Shown here: positions 1 to 7,600 of the stretch, one piece after another | Numbering within the stretch: position 1 is the first letter of the stretch | How the letters are laid out: every line of letters begins with the position of its first letter | Source: an uncultured Lachnospiraceae bacterium | Lineage (GTDB): Bacteria > Bacillota > Clostridia > Lachnospirales > Lachnospiraceae | Assembly (NCBI GenBank): GCA_947591115.1 | Contig: CANQCX010000071.1 | Coordinates: 1 to 8,886, forward strand | Direction of reading: 5' to 3' | DNA length: 8,886 nt | Notes under the pieces: generated by a model | Database searches by the model: none | What the model saw: only the letters and a program-made list of their open reading frames with translations | What the model was told of the DNA's origin: nothing | Program-made: the position numbers and the translations under genes

Positions 1-2
1 GA

Positions 3-686
3 TGTCCGTCGGAGCTTTGTCTGGAAGAAAATCTGGAAGAAACAAAGAAAAAGAAGATCGTTTTCATTGCAGGAGGACTGGGAACGGCGCCGGTTTATCC
101 GCAGGTAAAGTGGTTAAAGGAGCATGGCGTGGATGCGGACGTGATCATGGGTTCGCGTACCAAAGAGCTGCTTTTCTATATTGACGAGATGAAGGCCGTT
201 GCAGGAAATGTATATGTTGCGACTGATGACGGCACCTATGGATTTCATGGAAACGGCTGCCAGCAGTTAGAAACGCTGGTGGAAAATGGGCAGCAGTATG
301 ACCACTGCGTTGCGATCGGTCCGATGATCATGATGAAATTCGTATGCCTGCTGACCAAAAAACTGGAAATCCCTACGGTGGTTTCCATGAACCCGATCAT
401 GGTAGACGGAACCGGAATGTGCGGCGCATGCCGTTTGATGGTAGGAAATGAAGTCAAATTTGCCTGTGTAGACGGACCGGAATTCGACGGGCATCTGGTA
501 GATTTTGATCAGGCAATGAAACGGCAGCAGCAATATAAGACAGAAGAAGGACGCGCAAAGCTCGCTTACGAAGAAGGGGCAACCCATCATGGGGCTGCGG
601 TCAGTGCGGAGGTGGCAAATAATGGAAGGAATGGTACGGGTACCGGTTCGCGAGCAGGAGCCAAAGGTACGTGCAGCGAATTTTGA
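3..686 (+). CDS. nfnA: NfnA-like ferredoxin-NADP+ reductase alpha subunit (FAD/NAD-binding, [2Fe-2S]); 5' partial, apparent 3' frameshift
   Basis: This is the C-terminal part of a PyrK/SudB-type flavoprotein; the reading frame is open from the left edge, so the start lies outside. NfnA oxidises NADH and, with NfnB, couples it to reduced ferredoxin for NADP+ reduction by flavin-based electron bifurcation in the cytosol. Visible landmarks are the nucleotide-binding loop GGLGTAPVYP (from 72), the AIGPMIMMK motif (about 312-338) and the [2Fe-2S] site DGTGMCGAC with a further Cys at 465-467. In Thermotoga NfnA this cluster has one Asp and three Cys ligands, which matches Asp 405-407 and Cys 420, 429 and 465. 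The frame fits the family up to THHG at 582-593. After that the translation turns into an unrelated tail ending at TGA 684-686, overlapping nfnB by 65 bases. Re-reading one G in the 591-594 run instead gives GCGQCGGGK and TAA 620-622. The true end is therefore probably 622. The family call is firm; the cause of the shift is unknown. Confidence 0.88.
   Translation, partial: CPSELCLEENLEETKKKKIVFIAGGLGTAPVYPQVKWLKEHGVDADVIMGSRTKELLFYIDEMKAVAGNVYVATDDGTYGFHGNGCQQLETLVENGQQYDHCVAIGPMIMMKFVCLLTKKLEIPTVVSMNPIMVDGTGMCGACRLMVGNEVKFACVDGPEFDGHLVDFDQAMKRQQQYKTEEGRAKLAYEEGATHHGAAVSAEVANNGRNGTGTGSRAGAKGTCSEF
608..612 (+). promoter_or_regulatory. Ribosome binding site deciding the nfnB start
   Basis: GGAGG lies inside the 3' end of nfnA, nine bases before ATG 622. 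In the restored nfnA frame the upstream stop TAA (620-622) overlaps this ATG as TAATG, a standard layout for translational coupling. This selects 622 over the upstream in-frame ATG 589. Confidence 0.8.
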
Positions 687-2007
687 AGAGGTTTGTTACG
701 GATATAACAGCGAGGAAGCAATTCAGGAAGCCAAGCGCTGCCTGAACTGTAAAAATGCACAGTGTATGAAGGGATGTCCGGTTGCAATTGACATTCCTGC
801 GTTTATTGAGCAGATCAAAGAGGGCAATTTCGAAGAGGCCTATCAGAAGATTTCGGAAAGCTCCGCGCTTCCGGCAGTCTGCGGACGCGTATGCCCTCAG
901 GAAAGCCAGTGCGAGGGAAAATGCATCCGAGGGATCAAGGGCGATCCGATCGCCATCGGCAAGCTGGAACGTTTTGCCGCCGATTGGGCAAGAGAAAACG
1001 GCGTTCAGCCGAAAAAAGCGCAGAAAACAAACGGTCATAAGGTTGCGGTCATTGGCTCGGGACCGGCAGGACTGACCTGCGCCGGAGATCTTGCAAAGCT
1101 GGGGTATGAAGTGACGATCTTTGAAGCGCTCCATCAGGCCGGCGGCGTATTGAGCTACGGAATTCCGGAATTCCGTCTGCCGAAGGAGAAGGTCGTAGCG
1201 CAGGAAGTAAAAAATGTAGAAGCGCTCGGAGTAAAGATCGAAAAGAACGTTGTAATCGGAAAATCCGTTAAAATTGATGAGCTTCTGGAGGAAGAAGGCT
1301 TTGAAGCGGTATTTATCGGCTCGGGAGCAGGACTTCCGCGGTTTATGGGAATTCCGGGAGAACAGGCAAACGGCGTATTTTCCGCAAATGAATTCCTGAC
1401 CAGAAACAATTTGATGAAAGCGTTTAAGGAGGACTACGAAACGCCGATTTCCAGAGGAAAGAAGGTCGTTGTAGTAGGCGGCGGAAATGTTGCGATGGAC
1501 GCAGCCAGAACCGCGCTTCGCCTCGGCGCCGAGGTGCATATCGTATACCGCCGCGGCGAGGAAGAGCTTCCGGCAAGAAAAGAAGAAGTGCATCATGCAA
1601 AAGAAGAAGGCATTATCTTTGATCTGCTGCAGAATCCGACCGAGATCCTCGTAAACGAGGACGGCTGGGTAAGAGGCATCCGCATTATTAAAATGGAGCT
1701 GGGCGAGCCGGATGAATCCGGAAGAAGAAGTCCGATCGAGATTCCGGGTTCGGAATACGAAATCGAATGCGATACGGTAATCATGTCGCTGGGAACCTCC
1801 CCGAATCCGTTGATTTCCTCTACCACCATCGGTCTGGACACGAACCGCCGGAAATGCATCATTGCATCCGAGGAAAACGGCGCAACCTCCAAAGAGGGCG
1901 TATTTGCAGGAGGAGATGCCGTAACCGGCGCAGCAACCGTAATTCTGGCAATGGGAGCCGGAAAAGCTGCGGCAAAGGGCATTCATGAATTTATTTCCAA
2001 TCGATAG
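622..2007 (+). CDS. gltA: NfnB / GltA-like NADPH-binding FAD and iron-sulfur oxidoreductase
   Basis: The gene encodes 461 residues, the usual length for NfnB and stand-alone glutamate synthase small-subunit homologues. The protein binds FAD, NADPH and two [4Fe-4S] clusters. Next to NfnA its likely role is the NADP(H) half of the NADH-dependent reduced ferredoxin:NADP+ oxidoreductase rather than true glutamate synthase. Residues 40-52 hold CLNCKNAQCMKGCP and residues 87-101 hold C-x3-C-x5-C-x3-C, the cluster ligands. The FAD Rossmann loop GSGPAGL is at 145-151, the NADPH loop GGGNVAMD at 286-293 followed by a YRR phosphate-binding motif near 311, and the C-terminal FAD motif GGDAVTGA begins at 430. 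I chose ATG 622 because GGAGG at 608-612 sits nine bases upstream and the protein then begins MEGMVRVPVREQ, as in relatives. An in-frame ATG at 589 lacks these supports. TAG at 2005-2007 is followed by a terminator. 'gltA' is the usual annotation symbol; nfnB describes the likely function better. Confidence 0.93.
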   Translation: MEGMVRVPVREQEPKVRAANFEEVCYGYNSEEAIQEAKRCLNCKNAQCMKGCPVAIDIPAFIEQIKEGNFEEAYQKISESSALPAVCGRVCPQESQCEGKCIRGIKGDPIAIGKLERFAADWARENGVQPKKAQKTNGHKVAVIGSGPAGLTCAGDLAKLGYEVTIFEALHQAGGVLSYGIPEFRLPKEKVVAQEVKNVEALGVKIEKNVVIGKSVKIDELLEEEGFEAVFIGSGAGLPRFMGIPGEQANGVFSANEFLTRNNLMKAFKEDYETPISRGKKVVVVGGGNVAMDAARTALRLGAEVHIVYRRGEEELPARKEEVHHAKEEGIIFDLLQNPTEILVNEDGWVRGIRIIKMELGEPDESGRRSPIEIPGSEYEIECDTVIMSLGTSPNPLISSTTIGLDTNRRKCIIASEENGATSKEGVFAGGDAVTGAATVILAMGAGKAAAKGIHEFISNR

Positions 2008-2016
2008 TCTGTCGGT

Positions 2017-2040
2017 ATACTACGGTTGGCATACTACGGT
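2017..2040 (+). repeat. Short direct repeat ATACTACGGT x2 after nfnB
   Basis: The ten bases ATACTACGGT occur at 2017-2026 and again at 2031-2040, a 14-base period, between the nfnB stop and the terminator. They may be a small local duplication. I see no reason to assign a function; a paired regulator site is possible but unsupported. Confidence 0.6.
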
Positions 2041-2050
2041 ATCAAAAAAG

Positions 2051-2086
2051 GGAAAGAATTGGTTTTTATCAATTCTTTCCTTTTTT
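2051..2086 (+). terminator. Intrinsic terminator of the nfnAB operon
   Basis: A perfect 11-bp stem pairs GGAAAGAATTG (2051-2061) with CAATTCTTTCC (2070-2080) around an 8-base loop and is followed directly by six T (2081-2086). Six A at 2044-2049 precede the stem, so it could also work on the minus strand. It ends the nfnAB transcript and shows that the next gene cannot begin upstream of it. Confidence 0.9.
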
Positions 2087-2117
2087 GCATTTTAAGAAAG
2101 ACTTTATGGAAAACGGA

Positions 2118-2123
2118 TATACT
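2118..2123 (+). promoter_or_regulatory. Possible -10 box for the P-type ATPase gene
   Basis: TATACT (one mismatch to TATAAT) lies 40 bases before the ATPase start, in the 77-base gap after the terminator. No good -35 sits 16-18 bases upstream; TTGCAT at 2085-2090 is too far away. A promoter is expected here because the terminator isolates the gene, but this exact site is tentative. Confidence 0.3.
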
Positions 2124-2163
2124 AAAAAGGCGCAAACTACATAGAAACGGATATGAGGTCGGA

Positions 2164-4620
2164 ATGGAGAAGCAAAAGCAAAACAAAGAAAAAACAAACA
2201 TGGAAAAAAATGCGGGAGTAAAACGGGTAGAGGCTTCTCCGGCGCTCGGACTGACGCGGGAGCAGGTCGAGGAGAGGATGAAAGCGCACGCGGACAACGG
2301 CAGGGTAAAGGCGGCGACGCGATCCGTATCGGACATTGTAAAATCCAACGTGTTTACTTATTTTAACCTGATTTTTGCGGTGTTTGCGGTTCTTCTTTTT
2401 CTGACCGGCGCATGGTCGGATATGATCTTTCTTCCGGTCATTCTGGCAAATACCGGAATCGGCATCGTGCAGGAAATTCATTCTAAAAGGGTGCTGGATC
2501 GGCTGAAGCTTCTTCAGGCTCCCAAAACCAAAGCGGTACGGGACGGAAAAATAAAAGAACTGGATTCGGAGGAACTGGTGCTGGACGACATCATCATTTT
2601 AGAAGCGGGAAACCGGATACCGGCGGACGCCGCCGTAGTAGACGGGGGCGTCTGGGTAAATGAGTCTCTTTTGACCGGAGAATCGGATGAAATCGAAAAA
2701 AAAGCGGGCGACCATCTCCTGTCCGGCAGTTATGTCGTGTCGGGAAAAGCGGCTGCCCGCTTGGAACAGGTGGGAAAAGAAGCGTATATTTCGCATCTGA
2801 TCTTGGAGGCGACAACGGAAAAAGACAGCGAGCAGTCCGAGATGATCCGTTCGCTGAACGATCTGCTTTTGGTGCTGGGAATTTTGATGATACCGATCGG
2901 AACCGCCCTGTTTGTGCAGTCGTATGTTTTTAACAAAGCAGGACTTAGGGACAGCATTACGGGAATGGTAGCGGCTGTGATCGGCATGATACCGGAGGGG
3001 TTATATCTGCTTTCCAGCGTGGCGATGGCGGTCAGTACCATGCGGCTTGCCAAAAATAAGGTGCTGGTTCACGATATGAAATGCATAGAAACATTGGCGA
3101 GAGTCGATGTGCTATGCATCGATAAAACGGGCACGATTACCGAAGCGGGAATGCAGGTGTATGAGATCTGCGCGTTTCTGCAGGAGGAAAAAGAAGCGGT
3201 TGAAAAAAAGCTGGCGGCATTTGTGGAGGGCATGGAAAAAGAGAATGAAACGATAGCCGCGCTCAAGGCATATTTCGACGGCGTGCAAAGTCCAAAGGAA
3301 AACGGGCAGCGGATCGGAAAAGTCTATCCGTTTTCGCCGGAAACAAAATATTCCGCCGCTGTGCTTGACGGCGTTCCTTACGTGCTGGGCGCGCCGGAGC
3401 TGATCTTAAGAGAGCAGTATGCCAATTACCGCGAAACGGTGGAAGCGTACAGCGGGCAGGGGTACCGCGTACTGCTGTTTGCCGAGTATCAGGGGATTTT
3501 AAACGGGAAAAAACTGACCGACGCCGTACTTCCTAAGGCGGTCGTCATGCTTTCCAATCCGATACGGAAGGGCGCGCCGGAAACCTTTGCTTTTTTTAAA
3601 GAACGCGGCGTAGAAATCAAAGTGATTTCCGGCGATCATCCGCTGACGGTTTCCGTAATCGCGCAGAAAGCGGGAATCGCCCATGCAAAACGCTATGTGG
3701 ATGCCTCCGCGTTTTCCGATGACGAGGAGTTAAAGGCGGCGGCTTTTGATTATACGGTATTCGGAAGGGTAACGCCCAAGCAGAAAAAATTATTGGTACA
3801 GGCGCTTCAAAATAAAAAGAAGACCGTAGCGATGACCGGAGACGGAGTCAATGACGTACTGGCATTAAAAGAAGCAAACTGCAGCATTGCGATGGCTTCC
3901 GGAAGCGATGCAGCCTCCAACGTGTCCCAGATGGTGCTTCTGGACTCGGATTTTTCAAAAATGCCCTCGGTGGCGGCGGAGGGAAGACGCGTCGTCAACA
4001 ATATTGAACGAACGGCGTCGTTGTATCTTGTAAAAAATATTTTTTCCATGCTGCTGGCGATCTTTTCCGTCCTTCTGATGTGGAATTATCCGCTGGAACC
4101 CTCCCAAGTGTCACTGATCAGCATGTTTACCATTGGAATTCCCTCGTTCATTCTGGCGCTGGAACCCAATCAGGCGCCCATACGCGGTCATTTTTTAACC
4201 AATGTGATGCTAAAAGCGCTTCCGGCAGGCCTGACGGATTTTATTGTCGTAAGCGGTCTGGTTTTCTTCTGCAGGGAATTTCAGGTGGATCTGGAATGCC
4301 TTTCCACCTCCTGCACCGTTCTGGTGGCTGTTGTCGGCTTTATGATCCTCTACCGCATTGCAAAGCCGATGAACCGGCTTCATATCGCGATGATGGCGGT
4401 GCTTGTCGCCGGACTTTTATTCTGCATGACCGGCGTCAGCCGATTTTTCGGGATTACCGGCATTTCCAGACAATGCGCCATGCTGATGGTGGTATTTGCG
4501 GTCATTACCGAGCCGGTGCTGCGCTATCTGAGCCTGCTGTTTGAGAAAATCCACAAAGAGCTTACAAAAATGTCGAAACAAAAAGAGAATTGTTGCAACA
4601 CTCGGACAAATCGTTTATAA
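2164..4620 (+). CDS. P-type cation-transporting ATPase, CtpE/Exp7-like (probable divalent cation pump)
   Basis: This 818-residue membrane pump would use ATP to move a cation across the cytoplasmic membrane. Visible are the actuator motif TGES (171-174), the M4 motif PEGL (277-280), the phosphorylation site DKTGT with Asp320, a nucleotide-domain LGAPE (408-412) in place of the usual KGAPE, and the hinge motif GDGVND (559-564). About ten membrane segments are readable: two near 65-105, two flanking PEGL, and six after residue 620. The nucleotide domain is short, so the protein is well under SERCA's roughly 1000 residues. The run from PEGL to DKTGT and the M6 stretch FTIGIPSFILALEPN resemble mycobacterial CtpE, a reported Ca2+ transporter, and streptococcal Exp7; Ca2+ is therefore inferred, not shown. 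ATG 2164 was chosen because GAGG at 2155-2158 is five bases upstream. A longer frame from TTG 2026 runs through the terminator and is not credible. ATG 2200 is an alternative. The Lys/Glu-rich N terminus has no signal peptide. Confidence 0.9.
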   Translation: MEKQKQNKEKTNMEKNAGVKRVEASPALGLTREQVEERMKAHADNGRVKAATRSVSDIVKSNVFTYFNLIFAVFAVLLFLTGAWSDMIFLPVILANTGIGIVQEIHSKRVLDRLKLLQAPKTKAVRDGKIKELDSEELVLDDIIILEAGNRIPADAAVVDGGVWVNESLLTGESDEIEKKAGDHLLSGSYVVSGKAAARLEQVGKEAYISHLILEATTEKDSEQSEMIRSLNDLLLVLGILMIPIGTALFVQSYVFNKAGLRDSITGMVAAVIGMIPEGLYLLSSVAMAVSTMRLAKNKVLVHDMKCIETLARVDVLCIDKTGTITEAGMQVYEICAFLQEEKEAVEKKLAAFVEGMEKENETIAALKAYFDGVQSPKENGQRIGKVYPFSPETKYSAAVLDGVPYVLGAPELILREQYANYRETVEAYSGQGYRVLLFAEYQGILNGKKLTDAVLPKAVVMLSNPIRKGAPETFAFFKERGVEIKVISGDHPLTVSVIAQKAGIAHAKRYVDASAFSDDEELKAAAFDYTVFGRVTPKQKKLLVQALQNKKKTVAMTGDGVNDVLALKEANCSIAMASGSDAASNVSQMVLLDSDFSKMPSVAAEGRRVVNNIERTASLYLVKNIFSMLLAIFSVLLMWNYPLEPSQVSLISMFTIGIPSFILALEPNQAPIRGHFLTNVMLKALPAGLTDFIVVSGLVFFCREFQVDLECLSTSCTVLVAVVGFMILYRIAKPMNRLHIAMMAVLVAGLLFCMTGVSRFFGITGISRQCAMLMVVFAVITEPVLRYLSLLFEKIHKELTKMSKQKENCCNTRTNRL

Positions 4621-4621
4621 T
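4593..4621 (+). promoter_or_regulatory. Sigma-A promoter for the large solenoid gene, with palindrome over the -35
   Basis: The -10 is a perfect TATAAT (4616-4621) and the -35 is TTGCAA (4593-4598, four of six consensus bases), separated by exactly 17 bases. The promoter lies in the last codons of the ATPase gene, and its -10 contains the ATPase TAA stop. Transcription would begin near 4628, giving a leader of about 28 bases. The perfect 10-base palindrome TGTTGCAACA (4591-4600) covers the -35 and could be an operator; that part is inference. Confidence 0.72.
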
Positions 4622-4644
4622 TTTTTATATCTATGACATAAAGC

Positions 4645-4650
4645 AGGTGG
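4645..4650 (+). promoter_or_regulatory. Ribosome binding site deciding a GTG start
   Basis: AGGTGG, one mismatch from AGGAGG, lies five bases before GTG 4656. It favours this GTG over the in-frame ATG 4590, which has no clear ribosome binding site and lies upstream of the promoter -10, so it would be absent from the new transcript. Confidence 0.7.
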
Positions 4651-4655
4651 CATTC

Positions 4656-7600
4656 GTGCGCAAACGTATCAGGCAGTTGGCAAGAGGCAAATTTGAATAT
4701 GAGAAACCGGTTTTGTCGCTTTCGGAGGATGAGATTGCAATCGAGGTAATCGAAGATTCCGATTATAACGGAAGTTTTACCATTACGTCGGAAAACCATG
4801 TCCGGCTCCGCGGCATGGTCTATACGGAGCATCCGCGGATGGAGATCCAAACCCCGCAGTTTGACGGGGAAGAGGTCCGGATCCGGTACTGTTTTCATGG
4901 AAAAGGACTGATCGAAGGCGAGCAGCAGAAGGGCGGATTTGTGATTGTATGCAATGAAACGGAATACAGTCTTTCTTTCTGTGCGTCCGTTTCCAAGCTT
5001 TATCCGGATTCCTCCGCAGGAAAGCTTAAGAGCCTGTACGATTTTTCCAATCTTGCGAAGGAGCATTGGGAGGAAGCGTATCAGTTGTTTTATCACAAGA
5101 GCTTTGCCAATATCATCAAGCCGAAGGAAATTAAAGAGGCGATGATCTACCGCGGCATTGTTTCCGCCAAGCCGTCCAATCAGAATCTGGAGGAGTTTCT
5201 GGTCGGCATCCACAAGAAAAATAAAGTGGGATTTTCCATTGAAAAACAGTCGTATGAGTTTTCTTCCCTTACGGAATCCGAAAAAGAGATCATCGAAATC
5301 CAAAGGGACGGATGGGGATATCTGTCCATTCAGGTTACTGCGGATGCGGATTTTTTGGAATTATCCAAAGAACGGATTACCACGCAGGATTTTCTGGGAA
5401 GCAGCTTCCCGTTTGAATATTACATTTCCTATGACCGGCTGCACGCCGGCAAAAATTACGGAGTCCTCCGGTTTACCGATGCCTATCGGACGGCGGAGGT
5501 AACCGTTACGGTCATCAAGGAGCCGCAGGAACCAAGAGACGAAGAAGAAAAGAAGCTGCGTCTTCAGATCGCCGAATGCAGAGTCGGCTTGATGGAGCTG
5601 TATCAGGCGTACCGCCTGAAACGGATCGTAACCGGCGTGTGGGCAAATGAGACGATTGATATTTTAAATCATCTGAATGCTGTGGAGCCGGAAAATCCGA
5701 TCTACGAGCTGATGAAAGCGCAGGTTTATATTATCAACCGCCAGCGTCAGGAAGCGGAGTGGATCGTAAACCGCTTTAAGAGGGAATGGAAAGACAAGAA
5801 ATCTCCGGTATGGGGATATTACCTCTATATCATGACGCTGATGGAGAGGGAGCCTTCTTATGTAGACCGGATGACGCATGAGATCGAGTTGATCTTTCAT
5901 GAAAATCCGGATTCGTCCCTGTTATTCTGGGTGCTGCTGTTTTTGAAGGAAGAATATTTTAACAACAATGCCAGAAAGCTCAAAGCCATCGAATACTGGG
6001 TTATGCAGGGCTGCAATTCTCCGTATTTGTATCTGGAAGCGTATTATCTGATCTGGCAGGATCCGTATCTTTTGACGAAGCTGGAAGCGTTTGAAATACG
6101 GGTGCTTCGCTGGGCAATCCGGCGTCACGCGCTGACGAAGGATATTGCGGAGCAGATCTTTCAGATCGTAGAGATGAGCAAAGGGTTTGATCCGGTGCTG
6201 TATGCGCTGCTGACGGCTGCCTATGACATAAAACCGAAGCCGGTTTATCTGGGGATTATCTGCAGCTACCTGATCCGCGGGCAGCAGTTTGATCCGGAAT
6301 ACCATTACTGGTTTGAGGAAGGCATCGAGCTGGAGCTTCGCATCACAGGACTGTACGAAGCGTTTCTGCTTTCGATGGACGAACGCGAGGTGCTGTCGGT
6401 ACCGAAGATCATCCAGATGTATTTCCAGTATAACAGCTCGCTTCCGTACCGGAAAATGGCGGTGCTCTACAACAATATCATTGCCTCCAAAGACGCCGAG
6501 CCTCAGCTATATCACAAATACCGGAAAACGATGGGGCGTTTTGCGCTGGAGCAGCTCTCGCAGGGACATATGGATGATAATCTGGCAGTCCTTTACAAAG
6601 ATATGCTGGAGCTGGGAATGGTCAATGAAGAAATTGCCCATGCGCTGTCCAAAGTCCTTTTTATACATAAGCTGATCGTTTTTGAAAAGAATCCGGTACG
6701 CGTATTTGTCTATCAGCGGCAGTTGAAGGATCCGCAGATCGTACCGGTTACGGACAACACCGCATATATTCAGCTGTATTCGCAGGAATACCGCATCCTT
6801 TTTGAAGATGCGGAGGGCCGCCGCTATGTTGACAGCATAGCGTATCAGATTCAGCCGCTCATGGAGCCGGAGGCTTTTATGGAGACCTGCATCCGCCTTG
6901 CGCCGCAGGAGCTTCCGTATCTGATCTCCTATTTTACGACCAAAAGGAATTATCTTACGTTTTCAAAAGAGGATGTTTTGTATTTCGAGCGGATGCTGTT
7001 TGCGGAAGAATTAAGCAGCGCGTACCGCGCGGAGCTTGCTCCGGAAATCATCCGGTTCTGCCACGACGAGGGGGAGGAGGAACTTGTCCGGCGCGCGTTG
7101 GAGCGGCTGGATATTTCTTCGATGGCGCCGGCGGCGCGCAGATATATGATGGAGCTTCTGGTGGATGAACATATGTATGACAAGGCGTATGAGCTGCTTG
7201 GCGTATACGGGACGGACGAATTGCCGGCGGCGGCGAAGGTTGCGCTTTCCAGCCATATGATCTGCCAGAGAAATTACGAAGAAGACGAGTTTTTGCTTTC
7301 TTTGACCGCGCAGGGATTTTTCGCGGGAAAATACAACGACGTCATGCTGGATTATCTGGCGCGCAGCTACAGCGGCCCGACGGAAAGAATGTGCGAATTG
7401 TGGAAGGCGGCGAGAGAGTTTGATATCGACACCTTTGAGCTGGAAGAACGGATCTTAACGCAGATGATGTATACCGCGAGATCGCTTTCGGATGCCGACG
7501 GGATCTTTGAGCATTATTATGAAAGCGGCGGCAGGGAACAGACGGTCATGGCTTATCTGTCAAGCTGCTCCCACGCATATTTTTTAAACGGGGAAAAACA

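Noticed and set aside
588..596. Programmed -1 ribosomal frameshifting as the explanation of the nfnA tail
   Set aside because: The zero-frame codons CAT GGG GCT do not make a good X XXY YYZ slippery heptamer, and I see no clear pseudoknot just downstream. A base deletion or sequence error is simpler.
1521..1534. Perfect 14-base palindrome CCTCGGCGCCGAGG inside nfnB
   Set aside because: It lies within conserved coding sequence (the RLGAEVH region after the NADPH loop) and is explained by codon choice; no context for a regulatory site.
601..1986. A 461-codon open frame on the minus strand opposite nfnB
   Set aside because: It mirrors the codon pattern of a strongly supported gene, its product has no recognisable domain, and it has no promoter or ribosome binding site of note.
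4524..5303. A 259-codon minus-strand open frame over the ATPase end and the start of the solenoid gene
   Set aside because: It is antisense to two well-supported frames and to the promoter between them, and its product is low in recognisable features.
4631..6232. Twelve-base repeat CTATGACATAAA in the 4656 gene leader and again near 6220
   Set aside because: The second copy encodes ordinary residues (YDIK) with no flanking similarity; likely coincidence.
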